Shown here: positions 1 to 8,372 of the stretch, one piece after another | Numbering within the stretch: the stretch's first letter is position 1 | How the letters are laid out: each line of letters begins with the position of its first letter | Notes under the pieces: model-generated | What the model was told of the DNA's origin: nothing | The model's database searches: none | Seen by the model: only the letters and a program-made list of their open reading frames with translations | Assembly: GCF_015351475.1 (NCBI RefSeq) | Contig: NZ_JADKPR010000018.1 | Span: forward strand, 1 to 64,000 | Origin: Flavobacterium sp. HJJ | GTDB lineage: Bacteria > Bacteroidota > Bacteroidia > Flavobacteriales > Flavobacteriaceae | Direction of reading: 5' to 3' | DNA length: 64,000 nt | Made by a program: the position numbers and the translations under genes

Positions 1-189
1 TTTCATAAATTTTCGGAATTCAACCTTGCAGACTTCCAGTTTCTCGTAGAACTAGACCTCTAAACTTTCAGTGTAGAGTGGTTTAGTTTATCATTATATA
101 TTTTAATTTTTTTTCAAATAAAAAGCTATTTAAAAAAATAAGAGAGCTAATTTCTGTTGAAAATTTAGGAAACAAAAATCTAAAATGGA
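1..189. other. intergenic edge, no gene seen
   Basis: This AT-rich stretch at the window edge lies downstream of the minus-strand efflux operon. I see no credible reading frame, RNA gene or strong hairpin in it. Whatever gene lies to the left is outside the window. Confidence 0.5.
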
Positions 190-375
190 TTAGTCTTTGA
201 TGCCAAGTTTGCTAAGGATATCTTCGAGTAAACACCATTTGGTTATTGATGATTGCAATAAATTAGCTCCTACAAATGCGGTAAACCAAAGAAAATTTTG
301 GTTGACATAAATAGCCAGAAGTAAACTCAACAAGATAAAACTCCCCGCAACGGCTCTGATAATTCTATTTTTCAT
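190..375 (-). CDS. DUF2892 (YgaP-like) small inner-membrane protein
   Basis: A 61-residue protein with two hydrophobic segments (about residues 8-24 and 27-42) followed by a short polar tail. The layout MKNRxIRxxAGxFILLSLLLA and the later NLLQSSITKWCLLEDIL resemble DUF2892, the membrane part of YgaP-type proteins, where a Cys near the end of the second helix is common. It is the last gene of the efflux operon, 132 bp after the PII-like gene. In Bacteroidetes such proteins often sit beside Crp/Fnr regulators, which fits this locus. The function is unknown; the family call is from pattern recognition. Confidence 0.7.
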   Translation of the reverse strand: MKNRIIRAVAGSFILLSLLLAIYVNQNFLWFTAFVGANLLQSSITKWCLLEDILSKLGIKD

Positions 376-428
376 ATGTAAATAATATTTGTTTTTTTAT
401 TGGTAATGTGTAATTGCTTCGCCTGTTC

Positions 429-448
429 GTCCCGATAATCATCGGGAC
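429..448. repeat. perfect 20-bp palindrome of REP type
   Basis: GTCCCGATAATCATCGGGAC is a perfect inverted repeat with 8-bp arms, placed between the PII-like gene and the DUF2892 gene. Variants of TCCCGATnnnnATCGGGA are a widespread intergenic palindrome in Flavobacterium genomes (from memory). It could act as a processing or attenuation hairpin within the operon. Confidence 0.5.
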
Positions 449-507
449 TCGAGCCGCATATCTTCATTGGTGTTTTAAACCAATTCCAAGTCATGCTCAT
501 TTCATAT

Positions 508-816
508 TTAATTTATTTTTTCGATGTTTAATACAGCTATGTGGATTTTTGAAGCAATATCCTGCTTGGAATTCAGTTTTTCTACTTCTTCAAAAACAGT
601 TTCCATTTGTTGGCTTGGTACAAAAGCATAGAACAGGGTTGAGTCGGTTTCTACAGCCTCACCTGCAAACCAGTTGTTTTCGATTTCTTCTGATTCGGTC
701 AAATTCTTATGTCCTTTTACTTCTTTATAAGTAAATGTGTTTACTTTTATTTTCTTAAGTATTGCTTTAACCTCAGAATCAAAAGCAGTTATGGCGGTTA
801 TTAGTACTAATTTCAT
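508..816 (-). CDS. small PII-like protein of the efflux operon
   Basis: A 102-residue soluble protein. The order beta strand (MKLVLITAI), helix (DSEVKAILKKI), strand, strand around YAFVPSQQMETVFEEVEKLN and final strand (IHIAVLNIEKI) suggests a ferredoxin-like PII fold. Small PII-like or DUF3240-like proteins often accompany RND metal or drug pumps and may sense a substrate or nucleotide, but no ATP-binding T-loop signature can be recognised here. It lies 73 bp downstream of the RND pump gene on the same strand, so co-transcription is likely. The family assignment is tentative. Confidence 0.55.
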   Translation of the reverse strand: MKLVLITAITAFDSEVKAILKKIKVNTFTYKEVKGHKNLTESEEIENNWFAGEAVETDSTLFYAFVPSQQMETVFEEVEKLNSKQDIASKIHIAVLNIEKIN

Positions 817-889
817 TTTTAATCATTTTAAATTTTAAAAAAATCAGGACTTGAATTTCAAGTTTAGACTTTCAAGCCCCGAAAAATAT

Positions 890-3800
890 TTATTCTTTCT
901 CCCACTTTTTGCGTTCTGTGATGTAATAAATTATTGGCACTACAATTAGCGTTAGTATAGTTGAAATAATAGCTCCAAACACTAGTGAAATTGCCAATCC
1001 TTGAAAAATAGGATCAAAAAGTATAATCGATGCACCAATTACAACTGCTCCGGTAGTCAATAGGATAGGAGTGGTACGCACCGCACCCGCCTCGATAATG
1101 GCTTGTTTGAGATTAATACCCTCGTTGAGCCTAATTTCAATGAAGTCAATGAGCAACACCGAATTTCGAACCATAACTCCAGCCAAAGCAATCATCCCGA
1201 TGAAAGATGTTGCCGTAAAGTAAGCTCCCAATAACCAATGTCCCAAGACGATTCCGATAAGTGACAGCGGAATGGCAAGCATCATCACTATTGGCGTTTT
1301 AAAGTTTTGAAACCATCCCACAATCAACATGTATATGATGACGATAACCACCATGAATGCAACGCCCAAATCGCGGAATACTTCGAGTGTAATTTGCCAT
1401 TCACCATCCCATTTTACCGTAAAATCACTTTCATCGGTGGGTTGTTCCATATATAATTCATTCATTTTATAGCCTTTTGGCAAAGTTATTTTGGCAAGTC
1501 TTTCGTTCATTCCCAAAATTGCATAAACAGGGCTTTCCAATGTTCCTGCCATATCGGCCGTTACGTAAACTACACGTTTTTGGTCTTTACGATAGATGGT
1601 TTTCTGTAAAGTGTCATTTTTTACTTTTACCAAATCACTGACCGGAACCATATTTCCTTGATTTCCTTTGATTTTCAGGTTTTCAATTTCCTGAAGGTTG
1701 GTTTTGTCTTTATCGTCAAGCGAAAGGACGATTGCTACATTATCATTTGATTTTTCGTCATACAGATTCGAAACCGGATATTCTTTTAGCAAATAAGTAA
1801 GGTTACCAACTACTTGCTGAGGAGCAATACCGTTTAACATTGCTTTTTCCTTGTCAACTTCCAATTTGTATTCGGTTTGGTTGTCTTCGGTCATCCAGTC
1901 AACATCCACGATATCGGGAGTGTTTTTCAAAATAGTTTTCACCTGATCCGCCACTTTAATCTGCTCTTTGTAATCAGGCCCATAAATCTCGGCTACCAAA
2001 GTTGACAATACCGGTGGCCCCGGAGGCACTTCAATCAGTTTTACATTTGCGCCATATTTTTTGGCAATCTTCTGAATTTCAGGACGCATTCCTTTGGCAA
2101 TTTCGTGGCTCTGTGCTTCTCTTTCTTCTTTGTGCAATAAATTCACCTGAATATCGGCCATATTGCTTCCACCACGCATATCATAATGGCGAACCAATCC
2201 GTTGAAGGTAATTGGAGCAGAAGTTCCGATGTAGTTTTGGTAATTTACCACTTCGGGACGTGTTGACAAATAGTGTGCAATTTCCCTTGTTACCGCCGAA
2301 GTACGTTCCAACGTAGTTCCCTCCGGCATATCGATAACCACCTGAAATTCATTTTTGTTGTCAAATGGCAGCATTTTTACCAATACCGATTTGGTAAAGA
2401 ACATTAGTATGGAACCCAATAATAAAATCACCGTTACAACCATCAATATCTTTCTTTTTCCTGAGTTTTCAAGAAACGGACGCTCGAATTTGTTGTAAAA
2501 ACGGTATATCCAGCTCGTTTCAAGACCGTGAGTTTCTTTGTGCTCCTGTTCTTCTTTTTCTTCCGAAATGTTATTTAAATTTTGGTCGTCAGGAACCCAC
2601 TTTTTAATTTTATTTGAAGAAAAATTGTGATTGTTATGGGTTTCTTGAAGAAAATGATATCCTAAATATGGCGTCACAGTCAATGCAACGAACAAAGAAA
2701 GTATCATCGCTATGGAAGCCCCGATTGGCATTGGACTCATGTAAGGCCCCATCATTCCAGACACGAATGCCATTGGCAAAATTGCAGCAATTACAGTAAA
2801 TGTTGCCAAGATAGTTGGGTTACCTACCTCATTGATGGCATAAATGGCCGCTTGCTTAAACGGCAGCCGCTTCATTTTGAAATGACGGTGCATGTTCTCA
2901 GCAATAATAATGCTGTCGTCAACAACAATTCCCACTACAAACACCAGGGCAAAAAGGGTGATTCGGTTTAGGGTATATCCAAGCAGATAGTAGGCAAATA
3001 AGGTCAATGCAAAAGTCAGAGGCACTGAAAGAAAAACAACCAAACCGCCTCGCCATCCCATGGCCAGCATAACCAAAACGGTCACGGCAATAATCGCAAT
3101 TCCAAGGTGCATCAACAGTTCGCCTACTTTATCAGATGCGGTTTCTCCGTAATTTCGGGTTACTTCTACATGAACATCATTCGGAACTAATGATTTTTTA
3201 AGCTGTTCTACTTTGTCCAAAATTTTGGCTGAAATCTTCATTGCATCGGCACCTTTTACTTTACCAATAGAAATCGTGACAGCTGGATATTCGGATTTTG
3301 CAGTTTTGAATTTTTCATTGGTTTTTCCATATCCGAAAGACACATAACTTTTAGGTGTTGATGGTCCGTCCTGAACAGTTGCTACTTGTTTCAGATAAAC
3401 CGGCATGTTTTTGTTTACCCCCACCACAAGATTTTCTACATCTTCTGTATTTGACAAAAATTGGCCTGTCGTTAACAAATACTCCTGATCGTTTTGCACA
3501 AAACTTCCGGATTGCGAACTCCCGTTATTGGCTTGGATCATTTGCATAATGCTCAAAGGATCCACACCGTTTTCAGCCATTTTATCTTTATCCAAAATCA
3601 CTTTTACTTCGCGGTTTTGTCCTCCGATTTCTTTGGTAATCGCCACGTCCTTAACTTTCTCTATTTCCGAGGTCAATTCTTCGGCAATTTGGCGTAACTG
3701 AAATTCATCCTGTTTTTCGCTCCATAAGGTCAGTGCCAACATGGGTACATCGTCAATAGAACGGGTTTTTACCATTGGTTTATAAACGCCGATTGGGAAC

Positions 3801-4168
3801 ATATTTTCATGTTTTGCCAATTCGTCGTATAATTTCACATACGAACGCTCAACATCCTGTCCCACATAAAATTGGACAATCATCATGGCCTGACCGTTCA
3901 TGGCCATACTGTGGACGTGTTCAACCCCTTTGATGTTCGAGATTATTTTTTCCAATGGTTTCACTACTCGGCTTTCTACTTCTGCCGGACTTGCTCCCGG
4001 ATAGCCTACCATGATGTCGGCCATAGGAACGTTAATTTGCGGTTCTTCCTCCCTTGGGATCAGAAACGAACTGTAAACCCCAATAATCATCAACGCTGCC
4101 ATCAATAAGACAGTTAATTTTGAGTTGATAAAAAAATGGGCTATTCTGCCTGAAATTCCTTCTTGCAT
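890..4168 (-). CDS. RND efflux transporter, inner-membrane pump subunit
   Basis: A 1092-residue proton-driven RND permease with the usual duplicated plan: a first transmembrane helix near residues 15-35, a large periplasmic loop, a helix bundle, a second periplasmic loop and a second bundle. The proton-relay pair is visible as VVDDSIII (Asp417-Asp418), which resembles the drug-type (HAE1/AcrB) relay and not the single-Asp CusA relay. A polar, acidic insertion at about residues 517-555 (KIKKWVPDDQN to EEQEHKETHGL) lies in the cytoplasmic connection between the halves. It follows its adaptor gene by 79 bp. The adaptor and TolC partner are encoded just upstream, making a complete tripartite system. 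Substrate cannot be read from sequence. Confidence 0.92.
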   Translation of the reverse strand: MQEGISGRIAHFFINSKLTVLLMAALMIIGVYSSFLIPREEEPQINVPMADIMVGYPGASPAEVESRVVKPLEKIISNIKGVEHVHSMAMNGQAMMIVQFYVGQDVERSYVKLYDELAKHENMFPIGVYKPMVKTRSIDDVPMLALTLWSEKQDEFQLRQIAEELTSEIEKVKDVAITKEIGGQNREVKVILDKDKMAENGVDPLSIMQMIQANNGSSQSGSFVQNDQEYLLTTGQFLSNTEDVENLVVGVNKNMPVYLKQVATVQDGPSTPKSYVSFGYGKTNEKFKTAKSEYPAVTISIGKVKGADAMKISAKILDKVEQLKKSLVPNDVHVEVTRNYGETASDKVGELLMHLGIAIIAVTVLVMLAMGWRGGLVVFLSVPLTFALTLFAYYLLGYTLNRITLFALVFVVGIVVDDSIIIAENMHRHFKMKRLPFKQAAIYAINEVGNPTILATFTVIAAILPMAFVSGMMGPYMSPMPIGASIAMILSLFVALTVTPYLGYHFLQETHNNHNFSSNKIKKWVPDDQNLNNISEEKEEQEHKETHGLETSWIYRFYNKFERPFLENSGKRKILMVVTVILLLGSILMFFTKSVLVKMLPFDNKNEFQVVIDMPEGTTLERTSAVTREIAHYLSTRPEVVNYQNYIGTSAPITFNGLVRHYDMRGGSNMADIQVNLLHKEEREAQSHEIAKGMRPEIQKIAKKYGANVKLIEVPPGPPVLSTLVAEIYGPDYKEQIKVADQVKTILKNTPDIVDVDWMTEDNQTEYKLEVDKEKAMLNGIAPQQVVGNLTYLLKEYPVSNLYDEKSNDNVAIVLSLDDKDKTNLQEIENLKIKGNQGNMVPVSDLVKVKNDTLQKTIYRKDQKRVVYVTADMAGTLESPVYAILGMNERLAKITLPKGYKMNELYMEQPTDESDFTVKWDGEWQITLEVFRDLGVAFMVVIVIIYMLIVGWFQNFKTPIVMMLAIPLSLIGIVLGHWLLGAYFTATSFIGMIALAGVMVRNSVLLIDFIEIRLNEGINLKQAIIEAGAVRTTPILLTTGAVVIGASIILFDPIFQGLAISLVFGAIISTILTLIVVPIIYYITERKKWEKE

Positions 4169-4247
4169 ATTTTTTTTGTTTAAAGTTTATGGTTTAAAAG
4201 TTTAAAATTGCTGTTCAACTAAACTTAAAACTGCTACTAATTACTGT

Positions 4248-5339
4248 TTACTGAATACTGATTTTAGCTCCGTTATACAATTTTCCATCGGCCGAAACGA
4301 TGTATTGCTCTCCTGCCGAAAGCCCTGATAATACTTCTGCTTCATTACCAAAAATCTTCCCGATTCGAAGCCATCTCAAAATCGCAACATTTCCTGCACC
4401 CACAGTATAAACCCCTGTCAATTGTCCTTGATGAATCAAGGCTGATTGAGGTATCAAGACTTTATCGGATGTTTGTGTCGTGCTATTTTTATTGGTTACC
4501 GGAAATTGGATGTTTGCGAACATTCCTGATAAAACTGTTTTATCAGCTCCTTCCAAATTAATTTTTACCAAATATTGACCTCCGGTATTTTTGGCTGACA
4601 AACTCACTTCACTCACTTTTCCGTTCAGTGTTTTGTTTGTAGATTTTACCAAAACTTTCACCAGCATTCCGCTTGTTATCGATGCAATGTCGCTTTCGGC
4701 TACCATCGCGGTTACTTGTAGTTTTGAATCTCCTTCAACACTTACTAAAGGCATTCCCGGATTTGCCATATCTCCTTCTTTTACAAAAGTATTCGTCACA
4801 ACTCCCGAAAATGGTGCCGTGATATTGGAGTAAGCAAACTGTGCCATTACTTCGTTACGCATTTGTTTGGCACCTTCTAATCCGGCTTTTGCCATTTCAT
4901 AACGGGCAGTCATATCATCCAATTCTTTTTGCGAAGCGCTTTGTTGTTTATATAGAACCGTAAAGCGGTCGTAGTCTTTCTTGGCATTGTTGTACCCCGC
5001 AGTTGCCTGGAGGATGTTGGCATCTACTTGGGCTTTTTTGGCTTGTAAATCGGTATTGTTGATGCTCACCAAAAGCTGTCCAACAGTTACTTTTTGACCA
5101 ACTTTTACATGAAGCTTGGTCACATATCCCATCATACGGGTGCTTAGGTTAGCACTGTTTTGGGCTTCAATTTTTCCGCTTGCCGTTATAAATGGGCTGT
5201 TGTTTTTTGTGTCCGTGCCGCTTACTTTTACTGCAATTGCAGGTTCGTTAGCAATAACGTCTTTTTTCTCTCCGTTGCAGGAAGACAGCAAAACCAAAAG
5301 CGAAATCGTTAGTGTTGATTTTAAAAAGAAGTTCTTCAT
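4248..5339 (-). CDS. RND efflux periplasmic adaptor, lipoprotein (HlyD/MFP family)
   Basis: I choose the start at 5339 (MKNFFLKSTL), not the longer frame at 5381, because it gives a clean lipoprotein signal ending LLVLLSSC with the lipidated Cys at residue 21. The 363-residue protein then shows the adaptor order: barrel-sandwich half (SGKIEAQNSANLSTRM), alpha-hairpin coiled coil (about 95-155, rich in Gln/Lys/Ala), second sandwich half (YSNITAPFSGVVTNTFVKEGD) and a beta-barrel plus membrane-proximal domain. It links the RND pump to the TolC-like channel. It lies 55 bp after the channel gene and 79 bp before the pump gene. Confidence 0.9.
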   Translation of the reverse strand: MKNFFLKSTLTISLLVLLSSCNGEKKDVIANEPAIAVKVSGTDTKNNSPFITASGKIEAQNSANLSTRMMGYVTKLHVKVGQKVTVGQLLVSINNTDLQAKKAQVDANILQATAGYNNAKKDYDRFTVLYKQQSASQKELDDMTARYEMAKAGLEGAKQMRNEVMAQFAYSNITAPFSGVVTNTFVKEGDMANPGMPLVSVEGDSKLQVTAMVAESDIASITSGMLVKVLVKSTNKTLNGKVSEVSLSAKNTGGQYLVKINLEGADKTVLSGMFANIQFPVTNKNSTTQTSDKVLIPQSALIHQGQLTGVYTVGAGNVAILRWLRIGKIFGNEAEVLSGLSAGEQYIVSADGKLYNGAKISIQ

Positions 5340-5394
5340 TATACTATTTTTAAAATTGATATTAATTTTTGTAATTGTCATTGATATTGGCTTT

Positions 5395-6708
5395 TTATTT
5401 GGTTAAAAATTGAATATATTCTTGTGTGAATCGATATTCAAAAATGGCTTGTAGGTTTTCTAATTCCTTTTGAGACTGCAAGGTTTCGGATTGCAGTAAA
5501 TCGGTTGTTTTTTCTAATCCCTGAGCAAAACGATTGCTTCTGATTTTGTAGGCTTCCTGCGCTTGTTCAAAAGCCAGTTGAGTGAGTTTTACATTGTTTT
5601 CTGCATCCGAAAGCTGACGGACTGCTTGGTTTAGCTCCATCTGATTTTTGGCTTTATACTGCTCGGTTTCTGTTTGAGCTTTGTTGTAGTCTGCCTTTGC
5701 TTTTTCTAATTTTCCTATGGATTTGTAACCGTCAAAAACATTCCATGATAATTGTGCTCCAACCAAATATCCTTTGGCACTAGTCCCAAATAAATTGTCA
5801 TCGTACATTTCATAACTTCCAAAAGCATTCAGTCTTGGAAGTAAATTCATTTTACCGGATGTTACCATTTTTTGATAAGCTTCAGAGGATTTATCCATAG
5901 CCTGAATATCTTTTCTGTTTGTTGGTAAAACTGTATTTACACTGATAACCGAAAATTCACTTTCAAATTCTTCTGTCGGTTTGTAAACTTTTTTGGATTG
6001 TTCATCATTTAAAAGAAAACCCAAATAATCCGAAGCATTTTGAACATTTGATTTGGCATACTGCAGCTGATTACTGATTTCGTTTACACGAACCTGCACG
6101 TTCAATAAATCAGTTTTCTGCAACATTCCCTGCTTAAAATAGTTTTCAACCAATTTAAGATTGGCTTTGCCTGTGCTTTCGGCCTTTTGCAAAACTCTAA
6201 CCGCTTTGTAAGCCAGTTGCAACTGCATAAACGCTTTGTTTACTTCGAGTTCCAGATATTCTTTGGTACGTTCGGTTTGCAAAGCAAAAGCATCCATTTT
6301 TGATTTTGCTGCCTGACGCCCGTATAAACCGTCAAGATTGATTAATGGCTGCTGCACTTCGATTTTGGTGGCAAAATTTTTAGTCCGTGAAGGATGATTT
6401 AAGACTGCCGGATTAAAATCTTCAGTACTGACAATGGCCTGATTTAATTTTGAACCAAAAGCCATCAGCGGATTTGTAGTCAGCATAGCGGTATGCGACA
6501 CATTTACATTGGGAAGAAACAAGGAGTTTGACTGATGATAATCGGCCATAGCCGACTCATAATTTTTTTCAGCAATTTTGATTTGAAGATTTTTTTCGGA
6601 CATTCTCTGAATCAGGTCTTTTTTTGAAATACGCAAAGTATCCTGACCAAAAGCGGTCCATGATAAGGCTAAGAGCCCGAAGAGAGTAAATATATTTTTA
6701 TTTTTCAT
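5395..6708 (-). CDS. TolC-family outer-membrane efflux protein
   Basis: The start at 6708 (MKNKNIFTLFGLLALSWTAFGQ) gives a good signal peptide cleaved after FGQ; the longer frame from 6792 would add an unlikely leader. The mature part of the roughly 437-residue protein has the TolC duplicated architecture of long amphipathic helices rich in Gln, Asn, Lys and Ala (for example AKSKMDAFALQTERTKEYLELEVNKAF and the matching C-terminal half ending QEYIQFLTK). It forms the outer-membrane duct of the efflux system encoded downstream. The gene lies 151 bp after the Crp/Fnr gene. Confidence 0.9.
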   Translation of the reverse strand: MKNKNIFTLFGLLALSWTAFGQDTLRISKKDLIQRMSEKNLQIKIAEKNYESAMADYHQSNSLFLPNVNVSHTAMLTTNPLMAFGSKLNQAIVSTEDFNPAVLNHPSRTKNFATKIEVQQPLINLDGLYGRQAAKSKMDAFALQTERTKEYLELEVNKAFMQLQLAYKAVRVLQKAESTGKANLKLVENYFKQGMLQKTDLLNVQVRVNEISNQLQYAKSNVQNASDYLGFLLNDEQSKKVYKPTEEFESEFSVISVNTVLPTNRKDIQAMDKSSEAYQKMVTSGKMNLLPRLNAFGSYEMYDDNLFGTSAKGYLVGAQLSWNVFDGYKSIGKLEKAKADYNKAQTETEQYKAKNQMELNQAVRQLSDAENNVKLTQLAFEQAQEAYKIRSNRFAQGLEKTTDLLQSETLQSQKELENLQAIFEYRFTQEYIQFLTK

Positions 6709-6859
6709 CGTTACTGTTGTTTCATTAATTTGAAGCAAAAGTAAGAGAGCAGGAAAAGGTAGTTTGTAACAATAGTTACATAGGGAACCCATAAAATTTA
6801 AAAAGTCCCAAAAAGGGACTTTTACTACAAAATAGATAATTTGTTTGTGAATTAAAATT

Positions 6860-7501
6860 TTACAATAATTCTATAATATTTCGGTTGAGTTTTATTTTTC
6901 CTTCGTCTTCAAGCACCTTCAGCAATCTTGAAATAACCACGCGTGAAGTATTGAGTTCATCAGCAATTTCCTGATGAGTAATTTGCATGATGTTTGTTTG
7001 GTTTACTTTTGCTTTTTCATTCAGATGTTTGATCAAACGCTCGTTCATATTCATAAAAGCAAGAGTATCAATCGCATTAAGCATCTCTTTCATACGGTTA
7101 GTATAGCTGTCAAAAACAAAGCTTCGCCAGCTTTTGTATTTACCCAGCCATTCTTCCATTTTTTCTACAGGTAACATAAGTACGATGCCGTCTGTTTCGG
7201 CAACAGCCCTGATTTCGCTTTTGGTTTTTCCCATGCAGCAGGCCATAGACATGGCACAGGTATCTCCTTTTTCTAAAAAATATAGAAATAACTCTCCCTG
7301 ATCTGGAGCTTCCCTCAAAATTTTAATGGCACCTTCCAGTAACAATGGCATTTTAAAAATAGTATTTCCTATTTCTATTAAAATATCCCCTTCTTTAAAT
7401 TTTTTTGTTACTGCCACCGATGCAATTTCATCAATGAGAGCTTCTTCGAAAATATAACTGTAATGTTTTTGTATTACTGATTTTAATTCTTGCTGTGTCA
7501 A
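6860..7501 (-). CDS. Crp/Fnr family transcriptional regulator (TTG start)
   Basis: A 213-residue regulator with an N-terminal cyclic-nucleotide-binding-like beta roll (about 25-120) and a C-terminal winged helix (about 150-213) with recognition region ITHQEIADELNTSRVVISRLL. Three cysteines lie in a tight group (Cys82, Cys88, Cys89), a pattern common in Bacteroidetes members that may sense redox, though no FNR four-Cys cluster ligand set is visible. The start must be TTG at 7501: a TAA lies three codons upstream and the next Met is residue 51, inside the beta roll. It heads the efflux operon and probably controls it. Confidence 0.88.
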   Translation of the reverse strand: MTQQELKSVIQKHYSYIFEEALIDEIASVAVTKKFKEGDILIEIGNTIFKMPLLLEGAIKILREAPDQGELFLYFLEKGDTCAMSMACCMGKTKSEIRAVAETDGIVLMLPVEKMEEWLGKYKSWRSFVFDSYTNRMKEMLNAIDTLAFMNMNERLIKHLNEKAKVNQTNIMQITHQEIADELNTSRVVISRLLKVLEDEGKIKLNRNIIELL

Positions 7502-7635
7502 TGTTTGTTAGATTTAGGGAAATTATATAAAGATAAATAAAAAATCACTTATTTAAGTAGGGGATAAATAGCTTTTTTGATACTTAATATATAATTATCA
7601 AGATACTATACATTCATTCTAATTTAACAAAATTT

Positions 7636-8280
7636 TTGAAAAAGGCGTTAAACGTTTTAATAATTGATGATCATCCAATCATTACAGAGGCTTACAAAAG
7701 AATTTTTTTCGAGAATATTTATTATGAAATAAACTCGCACATTGTCACATCTTATGGTGAAGCTCTGATAATTTTAAACAGCAGTAATTTTGATGTCGTT
7801 TTTATTGATTTTGAATTATCTTCTTCAAATGATAATCTGCATATTTCAGCAGAGAGACTAACTGTTTTAATAAGAAGCAAGTTCCCAAAGACCAAAATTA
7901 TATTGGAAATATCCGAAAATAAACCAAAGCTGTTTTCTATTTTAAAGAGTATTTCCTTTAATGGTCTATTAATTAAAAAAGATGTCACGCCCGAGATCAT
8001 TCTGCAGGCATTAGATATTGTTCTTACCGGAATTTCGTTTTATAGTCTTACTGCAGCAGCTTTAAAAAGTACAGCAGATAAGCAAGCTTATTTCGTAGAT
8101 GAACTAGATCTCAAAATTCTGCAGAGTCTTTCTCAGGGTGTGAGGACAAAAAACATGGTGAAATTTATTCCTTTGTCATTAAGCGCTATAGAAAAACGGA
8201 AAAGCAGAATAAAAGAGTTTTTTAATGTTAAAACCGATGAATTATTACTAGATAAAATTAGAGAAGAAGGTTTAGTATAA
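7636..8280 (+). CDS. DNA-binding response regulator, orphan (TTG start)
   Basis: A 214-residue protein. The receiver domain carries the acidic pocket LIIDDHP (Asp11, Asp12), the phospho-acceptor Asp58 in VVFIDFEL and the conserved Lys in LLIKKDV. The C-terminal region (about 150-200, LDLKILQSLSQGVRTKNMVKFI to AIEKRKSRIKEFF) looks like a LuxR/FixJ-type helix-turn-helix. An in-frame TAA four codons upstream leaves TTG at 7636 as the only plausible start. No histidine kinase is adjacent, so the partner is elsewhere. It diverges from the Crp/Fnr gene across a 134-bp gap, also with a TTG start. Confidence 0.82.
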   Translation: MKKALNVLIIDDHPIITEAYKRIFFENIYYEINSHIVTSYGEALIILNSSNFDVVFIDFELSSSNDNLHISAERLTVLIRSKFPKTKIILEISENKPKLFSILKSISFNGLLIKKDVTPEIILQALDIVLTGISFYSLTAAALKSTADKQAYFVDELDLKILQSLSQGVRTKNMVKFIPLSLSAIEKRKSRIKEFFNVKTDELLLDKIREEGLV

Positions 8281-8372
8281 GATTAAAGCCTTTTAGAAAT
8301 ATTATTTAACAGATTAAAAATCGACAGCCTAAGTTAGTTTTAAATTAGCAGATTAATATTTCACTCCTTTTT

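Noticed and set aside
414..734. A 106-codon plus-strand open frame over the PII-like gene
   Set aside because: It is antisense to a better-supported gene of the minus-strand operon, has no family features and low-complexity composition.
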